A stretch of 64,000 bases of DNA from Cyanobium sp. ATX 6A2 (GTDB lineage: Bacteria; Cyanobacteriota; Cyanobacteriia; PCC-6307; Cyanobiaceae). The number at the start of each line of letters is the position of its first letter. Within the stretch, counting starts at the first letter, position 1. The notes beneath the pieces were generated by a model. It worked only from the letters and a program-made list of their open reading frames with translations. It was not told the DNA's origin and searched no databases. Positions 51,366-59,969 of this stretch are shown here, piece after piece. Made by a program: the position numbers and the translations under genes. The DNA is taken from NCBI RefSeq assembly GCF_024346355.1, contig NZ_JAGQCU010000009.1, positions 1 to 64,000 of the forward strand, given 5' to 3'.

Positions 51366-52352
51366 ATGCCCTCTCCCTTCCGCTCCCTGCTGGGGGGTGC
51401 CCCGCGGCTGCTGCTGGTGGCCGCCTCGGCCCTGGGCCTGCTGCTCGCCTCCTGCGCCCCTGCCACCGGCCCCGGCGCTGATGGAGGCCAGAACGGCGAG
51501 GCCAGCGGTGATCTCAAGGTGGTCACCACCTTCCTGCCGATCACCCTGTTCACCCGGGCGGTGGCCGCAGGCTGCGCCGAGGTGAGCGCCCTGATCCCCC
51601 CCAGCACCGGTCCCCACGATTTCCAGTCGCGCCCCGGCGATCTGGTGGCCCTGCGCGAGGCCCAGGTGCTGGTGAAGAACGGTCTGGAGGTGGAGGACTT
51701 CCTCGACAAGCTGGTGGAGTCGGCGGAGAACCCCGAGCTCACGGTGATCGACAGCAGCCGCGGCGTGGCCACCATCGAGAGCGACGACCACGGCCACAGC
51801 CAGGGCCACAGCCATGGCCACAGCCACGGGGCGGTGAACCCCCACATCTGGCTGGATCCCCAGCGGGCCGTGCAGCAGGTGGAGAGCATCCGTGATGGCC
51901 TCGTGGCTGCCGACCCCAGCTGCGCCGATGGCTACCGCCGCAACGCCGAGGCCTACATCGCCGAGCTGCGGGCTCTGGATGAGGTCATCGCCGCCGAGCT
52001 GGCCCCGTTCAGCGGCAAAACCTTCGTGGCCTTCCACGATTTCGCCCCCTACTTCGCCGAGCGTTACAACCTCAAGGCGGAGTTTGTGGTGGATGTGCCC
52101 GCGATGAATCCCACCCCCGCCGACCTGCGCCGGGTGAGCGAGATCGTGGAGCGCAGCGACCTGCGGGCCCTGCTCAGCGAACCCCAGGAGGGCAACCGGT
52201 CGTTCAATGCCCTGGCCAGGGATCTGGGGGTGCGCGTGAGCGTGTTTGATCCCCTGGAAACCGGCTCGGAGGAGGACGCCCGCGATCCATCCACCTACCT
52301 GCGGGTGATGCGCGGCAACGTGGAGGAGCTGCGCCAGGCCTTCGCGGGCTGA
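51366..52352 (+). CDS. znuA: zinc ABC transporter binding lipoprotein ZnuA
   Basis: 328 residues: lipoprotein signal (LGLLLASC), then VVTTFLPITLFTRAVA, GPHDFQSRPGDL (first His ligand), KNGLEVEDFLDKL, a His-rich loop (DDHGHSQGHSHGHSHG), NPHIWLDP (second His) and FVAFHDFAPYFAERY (third His), the ZnuA set for zinc. It feeds ZnuCB, whose genes are 5 kb away. ATG start. Zur box directly upstream. Confidence 0.93.
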   Translation: MPSPFRSLLGGAPRLLLVAASALGLLLASCAPATGPGADGGQNGEASGDLKVVTTFLPITLFTRAVAAGCAEVSALIPPSTGPHDFQSRPGDLVALREAQVLVKNGLEVEDFLDKLVESAENPELTVIDSSRGVATIESDDHGHSQGHSHGHSHGAVNPHIWLDPQRAVQQVESIRDGLVAADPSCADGYRRNAEAYIAELRALDEVIAAELAPFSGKTFVAFHDFAPYFAERYNLKAEFVVDVPAMNPTPADLRRVSEIVERSDLRALLSEPQEGNRSFNALARDLGVRVSVFDPLETGSEEDARDPSTYLRVMRGNVEELRQAFAG

Positions 52353-52353
52353 G

Positions 52354-52369
52354 CCCGGCTGGTGCCGGG
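52354..52369 (+). terminator. hairpin downstream of znuA
   Basis: CCCGGC-TGGT-GCCGGG immediately after the znuA stop, followed by a G/T-rich stretch rather than a pure T-run. It would separate znuA from mntC; weak support because the U-tract is poor. Confidence 0.4.
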
Positions 52370-52447
52370 GGTTGGGTCGGGTGTCTAGCGTCGTCGCAGA
52401 CGCCTCCGGCCCACTCCCGGCCCCGGCTCACAGCCCCACGCGACCCC

Positions 52448-53449
52448 TTGCCCTTCCAGCTTTCCCACCCGTGTGGCCGCCAGCGGCCGGCGCCGCGAAG
52501 GCCCCGCCATGGGCTCGCCGCCACCCGCTGGGCTGGGGCGTTGTTGGCCCTGCTGCTCACAGGCTGCGGCGCTCCCGGGGCCGGGCCAGACCGCGCTGAC
52601 GGCGGCACCGACGGCAAGGACCGTCCCCTGGTGCTCACCAGCTTCACCGTGCTGGCCGACATGGCGTCCGAGGTGGCCTGCGGCCAGTTGCGGGTTGAGT
52701 CGATCACCCGGCCGGGCGCCGAGATCCACAGCTATGAGCCCACCCCCAGCGATCTGCGCCGCGCCCAGGACGCCCAGCTGGTGCTGATCAATGGCCTCAA
52801 TCTGGAGCTCTGGGCGCAGCGCTTCCTGGCCAGCGCCACCGCCGCCGAGCGGGCCGTGGTGAGCGAGGGTGTGACGCTGATCCCGATCAGCTCGGACGCC
52901 GGCGCCGGCAAGCCCAACCCCCATGCCTGGATGTCACCGCTGCAGGCGCGCACCTATGTGGCCAACATCCGCGAGGCCTTCATCCGCCTCGATCCCGCCA
53001 ACGCCGACACCTACCGCGGCTGTGCAGCCGACTACAACGCCCAGCTGGAGGCCCTGGATGGGGAGCTGCGTGAGCAGCTGGCGGTGCTGCCTCCCGAACG
53101 CAGGCTGCTGGTGAGCTGTGAGGGTGCCCTCAGCTACATGGCGGCCGACTACGACCTGGAGGAGGCCTACCTCTGGCCGGTGAACGCGGAGTCGGAGGTC
53201 ACTCCCCAGCGCATGGAACGGGTGATCCGCACGGTGCGGCAGCGGCAGGTGCCGGCGGTGTTCTGTGAGAGCACGGTGGACGACAGGTCCCAGCGGCGGG
53301 TGGCCGAGGAGACCGGCGCCCGCTTCGGCGGGGTGTTCTACGTGGATTCTCTGTCGGAGCCCGATGGTCCGGCGCCCACCTATCTCGACATGCTCCGCCA
53401 CAACGCCGACACCCTGGTGCAGGGTCTCCGTGCCGATGGCCAGGGCTGA
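52448..53449 (+). CDS. mntC: manganese ABC transporter binding lipoprotein MntC
   Basis: 333 residues: lipobox LLLTGC, then SFTVLADMASEVACG, HSYEPTPSD (H ligand), NPHAWMSP (H), SCEGALSYMAADY (E) and CESTVDDR (D). The two-His, Glu, Asp set is that of manganese-binding MntC/PsaA, distinct from the three-His ZnuA. TTG start at 52448 is the only in-frame start before the signal region. It overlaps the ATPase gene by 14 nt. Confidence 0.85.
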   Translation: MPFQLSHPCGRQRPAPRRPRHGLAATRWAGALLALLLTGCGAPGAGPDRADGGTDGKDRPLVLTSFTVLADMASEVACGQLRVESITRPGAEIHSYEPTPSDLRRAQDAQLVLINGLNLELWAQRFLASATAAERAVVSEGVTLIPISSDAGAGKPNPHAWMSPLQARTYVANIREAFIRLDPANADTYRGCAADYNAQLEALDGELREQLAVLPPERRLLVSCEGALSYMAADYDLEEAYLWPVNAESEVTPQRMERVIRTVRQRQVPAVFCESTVDDRSQRRVAEETGARFGGVFYVDSLSEPDGPAPTYLDMLRHNADTLVQGLRADGQG

Positions 53450-54221
53450 GCGCCACCTGGATCACGTGCCCGCCGCCGCAGGCAGGGTGCCTGGCATCGC
53501 CGTGGACAACCTCACGGTGGGTTACAACGGCCGGCCGGCGGTGGTGGATGTGAGCCTGGAGCTGAGCTCCGGCAGCATCTGCGCCCTGGTGGGCATGAAC
53601 GGGGCCGGCAAGTCCACCCTGTTCAAGGCGTTGATGGGCTTCCTCAAGCCCAGCAGCGGCAGCATTCGCATCGCCGGCAGCGGCCTGCGCCAGGCCCAGC
53701 GCCGCCAGCTGGTGGCCTACGTGCCCCAGAGCGAGCAGGTGGACTGGGACTTCCCGATCCGCGTGTGGGATGTGGTGATGATGGGCCGCTACGGCGCCAT
53801 GGGGCTGCTGCGCTGGCCCTCGGCCGATGACCGGCGCCAGGTGCGGCGCGCCCTCGAGCGCGTTGACCTCTGGCCCCTGCGGCAGCGCCAGATCGGTGCC
53901 CTCTCCGGCGGCCAGCGCAAGCGGGCCTTCCTGGCCCGGGCCCTGGCCCAGGGAGCCCGGGTGCTGCTGCTCGATGAGCCCCTCAGCGGCGTGGACATCA
54001 GCACCGAGCGGCTGATCATCGACCTGCTGATCGAGTTGCGCGACCAGGGCGCCACCGTGCTGCTGGCCACCCACGATCTGGAGTCGATTCCCAGCTTCTG
54101 CGACCGGGTGGTGCTGATCAACCGCACCGTGCTGGCCTACGGCGACACCTCGGAGGTGTTCACCCAGGCCAACCTGCTGCGCACCTTCACCACCCCAGCC
54201 CCTGCGGCCCCCAACCTCTGA
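53436..54221 (+). CDS. mntA: manganese ABC transporter ATPase
   Basis: 261 residues: Walker A GMNGAGKSTL, Q-loop YVPQSEQVDWDFPI, signature LSGGQRKRAFLAR, Walker B VLLLDEPLSGVD, switch ATHDLES. Mn/Zn/Fe-type ATPase of the MntA class. The ATG start lies inside mntC and its stop abuts the permease start, so mntCAB is one operon. A Walker A Asn (MNGAGKS) is normal for the family. Confidence 0.9.
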   Translation: MARAERHLDHVPAAAGRVPGIAVDNLTVGYNGRPAVVDVSLELSSGSICALVGMNGAGKSTLFKALMGFLKPSSGSIRIAGSGLRQAQRRQLVAYVPQSEQVDWDFPIRVWDVVMMGRYGAMGLLRWPSADDRRQVRRALERVDLWPLRQRQIGALSGGQRKRAFLARALAQGARVLLLDEPLSGVDISTERLIIDLLIELRDQGATVLLATHDLESIPSFCDRVVLINRTVLAYGDTSEVFTQANLLRTFTTPAPAAPNL

Positions 54222-55066
54222 TGGACCTCCTGCTGGCACCGCTGCTGCAGCCGATGGAGATGGTGTTCATGCAGCGGGCCCTGGCCATCGGCGTGGTGGT
54301 GGCGGTGGTGTGCGCGGTGCTCTCCTGCTTCATGACCCTCAAGGGCTGGGCCCTGATGGGCGATGCGGTGTCCCATGCCGTGCTGCCCGGCGTGGTGATC
54401 GCCTACGCCCTGGGCCTGCCCTTCGCCCTGGGCGCGTTCGTGTTCGGCGTGGGCTCGGTGGGGGTGATCGGCACCATCAAGCAGCACACCCGTGTCAAGG
54501 AGGACACGGTGATCGGGCTGGTGTTCACCGGCTTCTTCGCCCTGGGGCTGGTGCTGATCTCCAAGATTCGCAGCAGCGTTGACCTCACCCACATCCTGTT
54601 CGGCAACCTGCTGGGCATCACCGACGCCGACCTGGTGCAGACCCTGGTGATCAGTGCGGTGTGCTTGCTGGTGCTGCTGCTGCTGCGCCGCGATCTGCTG
54701 CTGTTCTGCTTCGATCCCACCCACGCCCGCACCATCGGGCTGAACACCGGGGTGCTGCACTACCTGCTGCTCACGCTGGTGAGCCTCACCGCCGTGGCCG
54801 GCCTGCAGACCGTGGGCATCATCCTGGTGGTGGCGATGCTGGTGACGCCTGGGGCCACGGCCTATCTGCTCAGCGACCGCTTCGATCGCATGACCTGGCT
54901 GGCCGTGCTTTCGGCGGTGAGTGCCACGGTGCTGGGGATCTATGCCAGCTACTGGTTCGATGCCTCCACGGCCGGCTGCATCGTGGTGGTGCAGACGCTG
55001 CAGTTTCTGCTGGTGATGGTGCTGGCCCCCCGGCACGGCCTGCTGGCACGGCGGCGTTCGCCCTGA
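54221..55066 (+). CDS. mntB: manganese ABC transporter permease
   Basis: 281 residues, eight membrane segments of the ABC-3 family: GDAVSHAVLPGVVIAY, ILFGNLLGI, FDPTHARTIGLNT and IILVVAMLVTPGATAYLL. Partner of MntC and the ATPase, bringing Mn2+ for photosystem II. The start overlaps the ATPase stop. Confidence 0.9.
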   Translation: MDLLLAPLLQPMEMVFMQRALAIGVVVAVVCAVLSCFMTLKGWALMGDAVSHAVLPGVVIAYALGLPFALGAFVFGVGSVGVIGTIKQHTRVKEDTVIGLVFTGFFALGLVLISKIRSSVDLTHILFGNLLGITDADLVQTLVISAVCLLVLLLLRRDLLLFCFDPTHARTIGLNTGVLHYLLLTLVSLTAVAGLQTVGIILVVAMLVTPGATAYLLSDRFDRMTWLAVLSAVSATVLGIYASYWFDASTAGCIVVVQTLQFLLVMVLAPRHGLLARRRSP

Positions 55067-55115
55067 AGATCTGCGGGCTGGAGGGCCCCTCCCCCCTGCG
55101 CTATTCCGGCTAGAA

Positions 55116-55130
55116 CGGGAACGATCCTCA
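55116..55130 (+). promoter_or_regulatory. Zur box B (COG0523 / WD40 genes)
   Basis: CGGGAACGATCCTCA, 13 bp before the COG0523 start. Same pattern as boxes A, C and D. It is the weakest palindrome of the four but keeps GGGAA and CTCA. Confidence 0.6.
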
Positions 55131-55143
55131 TTCCAGACCCGGC

Positions 55144-56127
55144 ATGGCCTTCTCCACCGCCGTCCCCGCCGGCGAGCGCCTGCCGGTGACCGTGCTCACC
55201 GGCTACCTCGGCGCCGGCAAAACCACGCTGCTCAACCGCATCCTCACCCATGAGCACGGCCTCAAGGTGGCGGTGATCGTGAATGAATTCGGCGAGGTGG
55301 GTATCGACAATCAGCTGGTGATTGATGCCGATGAGGAGATCTTCGAAATGAATAACGGCTGCATCTGTTGCACCGTTCGTGGCGATCTGATCCGCATCAT
55401 CGGCAATCTCATGAAGCGCCGTGATCGCTTCGACCACCTCGTGATTGAAACCACCGGTCTGGCGGATCCCGCCCCCGTGATCCAGACCTTCTTCGTCGAC
55501 GACGACCTGCGCGATGAGTTGCGGCTCGATGCAGTGGTGACCCTGGTGGATCTGCGCCACGTGCTGCAGCACTGGCAGGCCGACGAGGTGCAGGAGCAGC
55601 TGGCCTTTGCCGATGTGCTGCTGCTGAACAAGGCCGATCTCGTGGACGAGGCCGAGCGGGCGGCGATCGAGCAGCGGGTGCGGGCGATCAACCCGATGGC
55701 GCGGCTGCTCACCAGCACCAACGCCGATGTGCCGATGCAGCAGATTCTCGGGGTGGAGGCCTTCGAACTGGAGCGGGCCCTGAGCCTGGACCCCGGCTTC
55801 CTGGTCGACGACCACGACCATGAGCACGACGCAACGGTGGGCTCACTGGCGCTGGTGGAGGAGCGGCCCATGGATCTTGACAAGCTCGGCAGCTGGCTCT
55901 CCGAGTTGGTGGCGCAGCGCGGCCCCGACCTGTTCCGGATGAAAGGGATCATCCAGCTGGCCGGTGAAGACTGCCGCTACGTGTTCCAGTCGGTGCACAT
56001 GCTGCTCGACGGTGACTTCGATCGCCCCTGGAAACCAGGCGAGCGGCGGCGCACCGAATTCGTGATCATCGGCCGCGATCTCGATGCCGCTGGCCTGCGG
56101 GCGGGCTTCGCCGCCTGTGGGGCCTGA
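55144..56127 (+). CDS. COG0523 zinc-type GTPase metallochaperone
   Basis: 327 residues: [26 protein letters not shown] motif, [14 protein letters not shown], then a short His loop (DDHDHEHDA) and CobW C-terminal domain. Smaller His loop than the 45.4-kb paralogue. Zur-controlled members of this family deliver zinc to client proteins under shortage. The WD40 gene follows 6 bp later and is probably co-transcribed. Confidence 0.9.
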   Translation: MAFSTAVPAGERLPVTVLTGYLGAGKTTLLNRILTHEHGLKVAVIVNEFGEVGIDNQLVIDADEEIFEMNNGCICCTVRGDLIRIIGNLMKRRDRFDHLVIETTGLADPAPVIQTFFVDDDLRDELRLDAVVTLVDLRHVLQHWQADEVQEQLAFADVLLLNKADLVDEAERAAIEQRVRAINPMARLLTSTNADVPMQQILGVEAFELERALSLDPGFLVDDHDHEHDATVGSLALVEERPMDLDKLGSWLSELVAQRGPDLFRMKGIIQLAGEDCRYVFQSVHMLLDGDFDRPWKPGERRRTEFVIIGRDLDAAGLRAGFAACGA

Positions 56128-56133
56128 GCGGGT

Positions 56134-57186
56134 ATGGCAGCTGAGCCGGTGCTGGTGAACGAGCAGCTCAGTGGGGCGCTGCAGCAGCCGATCACGGCGC
56201 TGGCCTGGAGCCCGGATGGGGAGTTGGTGGCCATCGCCAGTGGTGGCGGTGAGCTGCTGCTGCTGGATTTCCGGGCGGGTTGCGAGGAACTCCTGCGCGG
56301 CGACCGCGACCAGAGCCTCGATGCCATCGGCTTCAGCAGCGACGGCCAGTTCCTGATGGCTGTGGGACAGGCCGGCGAGCTGCTGCTCTGGGAACTGGGC
56401 GGCAGCGGTGTGCGGCCCCTGGCCCTTGAGCCCCTCGCCCTCGGCGCCGGCTGGCTGGATGCGGCGGCGTGGCGGCCTTTGGGCCTGCTGCTGGCGGTGG
56501 CGGCGGGCCGTGAGGTGCGGCTCTGGGATGGGGCCAGCCGCCAGTGGTGCCCCCAGGTGCTCGATCTTCCCGGCACGGTGCAGGCCCTGGCCTGGAGCGC
56601 CGATGGCGCGCTGATGGCCGCCAGCTGCAACGGCGAGCTGGCCCTGTGGCAGCCCCTGGCCTCCCCAGCCCCGCCGCCGTTTCGTCTGGCCACCGCTTCG
56701 GCAGGGCTGGGGCTGGCCTTCTCGCCCCGGGCTGGGCTGCTGGCTGCTGGCCAGATGGACCGCTCGCTGCTGCTGTGGCCGGAGCTTGGCCAGGGCACCC
56801 CCTGGCAGTTCAGTGGCTTTCCGGCCAAGGTGCGCCTGCTCGCCTGGAGTGATCAGCTGGGCTCGCTGGCGCCGCCCCTGGCTGTGGCGTCGGGCGACAC
56901 CGTGGTGCTCTGGAGCCAGCACGACACCGGCTCCCGCGGCTGGCGACCGCAACCCCTGCTCTGGCATGGAGCCCGGGTGAATGCTCTGGCCTTCGCCCCC
57001 GGCCGCCCGCTTCTGGCCACGGCCTCCGGCGATGGCACGGTGGCGCTCTGGGATGGCAACGGCGCCCTGCGTCAGTCGCTGGAGGGGGATGGCCAGGGCT
57101 TCAATGCCCTGGCCTGGCGGCCCGATGGCCAGCACCTCCTGGCTGGGGGCGATCAGGGGCGCTGGTGGCTGTGGCCGGTGGCGTAG
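56134..57186 (+). CDS. WD40-repeat protein
   Basis: 350 residues, seven WD-like blades: ITALAWSPDGELVAIASGGG, IGFSSDGQFLMAVGQAG, VQALAWSADGALMAASCNG, VNALAFAPGRPLLATASGDG, FNALAWRPDGQHLLAGG, each ending in a W-like strand. No signal peptide, so cytoplasmic. A WD40 scaffold behind a Zur-box COG0523 gene may be the metallochaperone's partner or client adaptor; this is inferred from linkage only. Confidence 0.88.
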   Translation: MAAEPVLVNEQLSGALQQPITALAWSPDGELVAIASGGGELLLLDFRAGCEELLRGDRDQSLDAIGFSSDGQFLMAVGQAGELLLWELGGSGVRPLALEPLALGAGWLDAAAWRPLGLLLAVAAGREVRLWDGASRQWCPQVLDLPGTVQALAWSADGALMAASCNGELALWQPLASPAPPPFRLATASAGLGLAFSPRAGLLAAGQMDRSLLLWPELGQGTPWQFSGFPAKVRLLAWSDQLGSLAPPLAVASGDTVVLWSQHDTGSRGWRPQPLLWHGARVNALAFAPGRPLLATASGDGTVALWDGNGALRQSLEGDGQGFNALAWRPDGQHLLAGGDQGRWWLWPVA

Positions 57187-57223
57187 GCACTCGATGGCAG
57201 CGGCACCGAGCGCCTAGGCTCCA

Positions 57224-57238
57224 TGAGAATCGTTCTCA
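57224..57238 (+). promoter_or_regulatory. Zur box C (znuCB)
   Basis: TGAGAATCGTTCTCA: six-base arms TGAGAA/TTCTCA around TCG, the most symmetric of the four boxes. It lies 103 bp before the znuC ATG and just after the WD40 gene. Confidence 0.75.
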
Positions 57239-57341
57239 CGGGCTCTGGTCGCCGGGATGACTGACGGTTGTGAATGCTCTTGTGCTTGCTGCTTGGTTCC
57301 TCCAGTGATGGCTCCAGCGATGGCTCACGCCTGGGCGGCCC

Positions 57342-58118
57342 ATGGCTGAGCTGGTGCTGCAGGTGAGGGGGCTGCGGGTGCTGCGCGACGGCGTGCCCGT
57401 GGTGGATGACGTGAGCTTTGCGTTGCCCGCGGAGAGCGACACGGCCCTGGTGGGCCCCAACGGCGCCGGCAAGAGCACAGTGGTGGCGGCCGTGCTGGGG
57501 TTGCTGCCCCGTCAGGCCGGCGATGTGAGGCTCCTGGGCCAGCCCCTCAGCCCCCAGGGGCGCTGGCCCCGCTCCGTGCGCACCCAGGTGGCCTATCTCC
57601 CCCAGAGCCTGGCGGTGGAGGGAAGGTTTCCCCTCACGGTGCGGGACTTTGTGGGCTTCGGGTTTGATCCGGCCGGCCCGCGCTGGCCCTGGAGTGGCGC
57701 TGCCGGGCGCCGCCAGGCGATCGAGCGGGCCCTGGAGCGCACCCAGTGCAGTGCCCTGAGCGCCCGCTTGATCAGCGAGCTCTCCGGCGGCCAGTGGAAG
57801 CGGGTGCAGCTCGCCTTCTGCGTGGTGAGGCCCCGCCGCCTGCTGGTGCTCGATGAGGCCCAGGCGGGTCTGGATGCCCCCTCCAGCGAGCGCTTTCAAC
57901 AGCTGTTGCTGGATCTGCGCCGCCAGGAGGGCTGGACCGTGCTGCAGGTGTCCCACGACCTGGAGATGGTGCGGCGCAGCTGCGATCAGGTGCTGTGCCT
58001 CAACCGCCAGCTGCGCTGCAGCGGCAGCCCCGACCACGCCCTCAGTGCGCAGCGGCTGGCGGAGCTCTACGGACCCGGCTACGTGCCCTACCAGCATCAC
58101 CACGCTCCCCTGCCCTGA
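57342..58118 (+). CDS. znuC: zinc ABC transporter ATPase ZnuC
   Basis: 258 residues: Walker A GPNGAGKSTVV, Q-loop YLPQSLAVEGRFPLTV, signature ELSGGQWKRVQLAF, Walker B LLVLDEAQAGLD (Ala instead of Pro after DE), switch VSHDLEM, and a His-rich end (YQHHHAPLP). ZnuC type by length, His end and the Zur box. The stop overlaps the znuB start. Confidence 0.9.
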   Translation: MAELVLQVRGLRVLRDGVPVVDDVSFALPAESDTALVGPNGAGKSTVVAAVLGLLPRQAGDVRLLGQPLSPQGRWPRSVRTQVAYLPQSLAVEGRFPLTVRDFVGFGFDPAGPRWPWSGAAGRRQAIERALERTQCSALSARLISELSGGQWKRVQLAFCVVRPRRLLVLDEAQAGLDAPSSERFQQLLLDLRRQEGWTVLQVSHDLEMVRRSCDQVLCLNRQLRCSGSPDHALSAQRLAELYGPGYVPYQHHHAPLP

Positions 58119-58945
58119 TGGCTGCTGTTGAGGCTCTGCCGGCGCTTCTGGCGCTGCCGTTCATGCAGCGGGCCCTGCTGGGCGGGCTGCTCACCGGGGC
58201 CCTGGGCGGGCTGCTGGGCAGCGTGGCCGTGCTGCGTCAGCTCTCCTTCTTCAGCGACGCCCTCGGCCATTCGGCCCTCCTCGGCATCAGCCTGGGCATC
58301 CTGCTGGGGGTCAACCCCACGCTGGTGCTCGTGCCCTTCGCCGTGCTGTTCGCCCTGCTGGTGAACCAGCTGGTGCAGCGCAGCCGCCTGCCCACGGATG
58401 CCCTGCTGAACATCGTGTACTCCACCTCCCTGGCGTTGGCCGTGCTGGCCCTGAGCCTGGTGGACACCTACCGCGGCAACATCCAGCCGTTGCTGTTCGG
58501 CGACATCCTCGGCATCAGCTGGCCGGATCTCTGGGTGATCGCCGGCCTCTCCGTGCTGGCCCTGGGCTACCTGATCGTGAGCCTGAGGGCCCAGGTGCTG
58601 GTCATTCTCAGCGACGACCTGGCCGGGGCCTTCGGGGTTCAGATCAGCGCCCACCGGCTGGCGTTCATCGTGCTGCTGGCCGTGGTTGTGGCGGTGTCGA
58701 TCAAGGCGGTGGGGGTGCTGTTGATCAGCGCCTTCGTGGTGATCCCCGCCTGCGCCGCGCGGCTGGTGAGCCGGCGCTTCTCCTCCTATGTGCTCACCTC
58801 GGTGCTGCTGGGGGGCAGTTGCGCGGTGCTGGGCCTGCTCGGTTCCGGACTCACCAACCTGCCTTCCGGCCCCTGCGTGGTGGTCGTTCAGTTCGCAGGC
58901 TTCCTGCTGGCCCTGCTCTGGAGCCGTCTGGTGGTGCGCACCTGA
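58118..58945 (+). CDS. znuB: zinc ABC transporter permease ZnuB
   Basis: 275 residues, eight membrane segments, ABC-3 family: SDALGHSALLGISLG, LLFGDILGI, DLAGAFGVQISAHRLAF, LLISAFVVIPACAARLV. Works with ZnuC and the ZnuA made 5 kb upstream. ATG start in the znuC stop. Confidence 0.9.
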   Translation: MAAVEALPALLALPFMQRALLGGLLTGALGGLLGSVAVLRQLSFFSDALGHSALLGISLGILLGVNPTLVLVPFAVLFALLVNQLVQRSRLPTDALLNIVYSTSLALAVLALSLVDTYRGNIQPLLFGDILGISWPDLWVIAGLSVLALGYLIVSLRAQVLVILSDDLAGAFGVQISAHRLAFIVLLAVVVAVSIKAVGVLLISAFVVIPACAARLVSRRFSSYVLTSVLLGGSCAVLGLLGSGLTNLPSGPCVVVVQFAGFLLALLWSRLVVRT

Positions 58946-58946
58946 T

Positions 58947-59138
58947 TCACTTGCCGGCCTCGATCGTGATCCAGAGGGTGTGGTGGGCATCCACCACCTC
59001 CAGGGCCTCGAGATGCTCGGCCGTGAGGGCACGGGCATCGTCCAGCCGCCATTGCAGGCTGAGCTTGGAGAGCCGTTGCATGCACCAGTCGCGCAGCTGG
59101 GTGAGCTGCAGGGTGCGGTTGAGATGGTTGGACGCCAT
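58947..59138 (-). CDS. 63-residue conserved-looking small protein
   Basis: MASNHLNRTLQLTQLRDWCM to HHTLWITIEAGK: an amphipathic helix then a strand-rich end, no signal peptide. ATG 59138 is chosen; the frame extends 60 codons upstream to 59318 with an unstructured Asn/Ser/Pro-rich part. Convergent with znuB, one base between the stops. No known family; reality is moderately supported by codon use. Confidence 0.45.
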   Translation of the reverse strand: MASNHLNRTLQLTQLRDWCMQRLSKLSLQWRLDDARALTAEHLEALEVVDAHHTLWITIEAGK

Positions 59139-59440
59139 CAGCCCAGGGGAGGCGGGTTGATTCAGTGTGCTGGCGGGCGACGACCGCGGCTGATCCGATT
59201 GCACAGCAGCGTGTGCCATTTGTTGCTCGGCACCGCCACCGGTGCCATGGATCACGCTCTCTTCACGATTTCTTCGCGCCCGCGGGTTGGGCGATCCGTT
59301 AGAAGAGTTTATGGACATGTTGCGCCATTCTCAGCCCAGCTTTCAACGTAGCAGTGTCGTTGCAGGGCTGCCTTGGGTGCTGCTCAAATGTTGATAGCCC
59401 GCACTGTTTTAGAGTTCTCCCAGTTTTATACACCCCACCG
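59139..59440. other. 302-bp divergent promoter region
   Basis: Between the small leftward gene and ferritin. Contains AT-rich segments near the ferritin start (for example TTTTATACA around 59424-59432), too close to the ATG for a normal -10. No Fur-type box like that at 62.8 kb is seen here. Confidence 0.45.
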
Positions 59441-59962
59441 ATGCAAGATCTCACCCAGGCCATCAACAGCCACCTCGCGTCCGAATTCCAGGCCAGCCAC
59501 ACCTATCTGGCGATGTCGATCTGGCTGCGGGAGAAGGATCTTGCCGGCTTCTCGCAGTACATGCTCGAGAAGAGCAATGAGGAGCGGGGCCATGCCGCCC
59601 GCATGATTTCCTACCTGGTGGATTGCGATGAGCCGGTGGAGCTGCCCACCATCGAAGCTCCGGAGCGCAGCTGGCCCTCGGTGCAGCAGCTGTTCGATCG
59701 GGTGTTCGAGATGGAGAAGCAGGTCACCGCCTCGATCAACGGCCTCTACTCCCTGGCCGAGGAGGCGGGCGAGCGCAGCGCCTCAGCGATGCTCGACTGG
59801 TTTGTGAACGAGCAGATCCAGGAGGAGGCGGAAGCCCGCTTCGTGCTCAAGCGGCTGCGGCTGGCCGGCGACAACAGCGCCGCCCTGTTGCTGCTCGACC
59901 AGCAGTTCCTCGAGGGCAATGCCCTGGCCCACGTGAAGACGGGCATCCCAGGGGGGCGCTGA
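59441..59962 (+). CDS. ftn: ferritin (FtnA-like)
   Basis: 173 residues, four-helix bundle: SHLASEFQASHTYLAMSIWL with the first ferroxidase Glu and Tyr, EKSNEERGHAARM with the ExxH pair, and a C-terminal WFVNEQIQEEAEARFVLKRL with further ligands. Stores iron after Fe2+ oxidation. Start at the ATG of MQDLTQA. feoB follows 7 bp later, so Fe2+ import and storage are probably co-expressed. Confidence 0.92.
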   Translation: MQDLTQAINSHLASEFQASHTYLAMSIWLREKDLAGFSQYMLEKSNEERGHAARMISYLVDCDEPVELPTIEAPERSWPSVQQLFDRVFEMEKQVTASINGLYSLAEEAGERSASAMLDWFVNEQIQEEAEARFVLKRLRLAGDNSAALLLLDQQFLEGNALAHVKTGIPGGR

Positions 59963-59969
59963 TCTCCCC

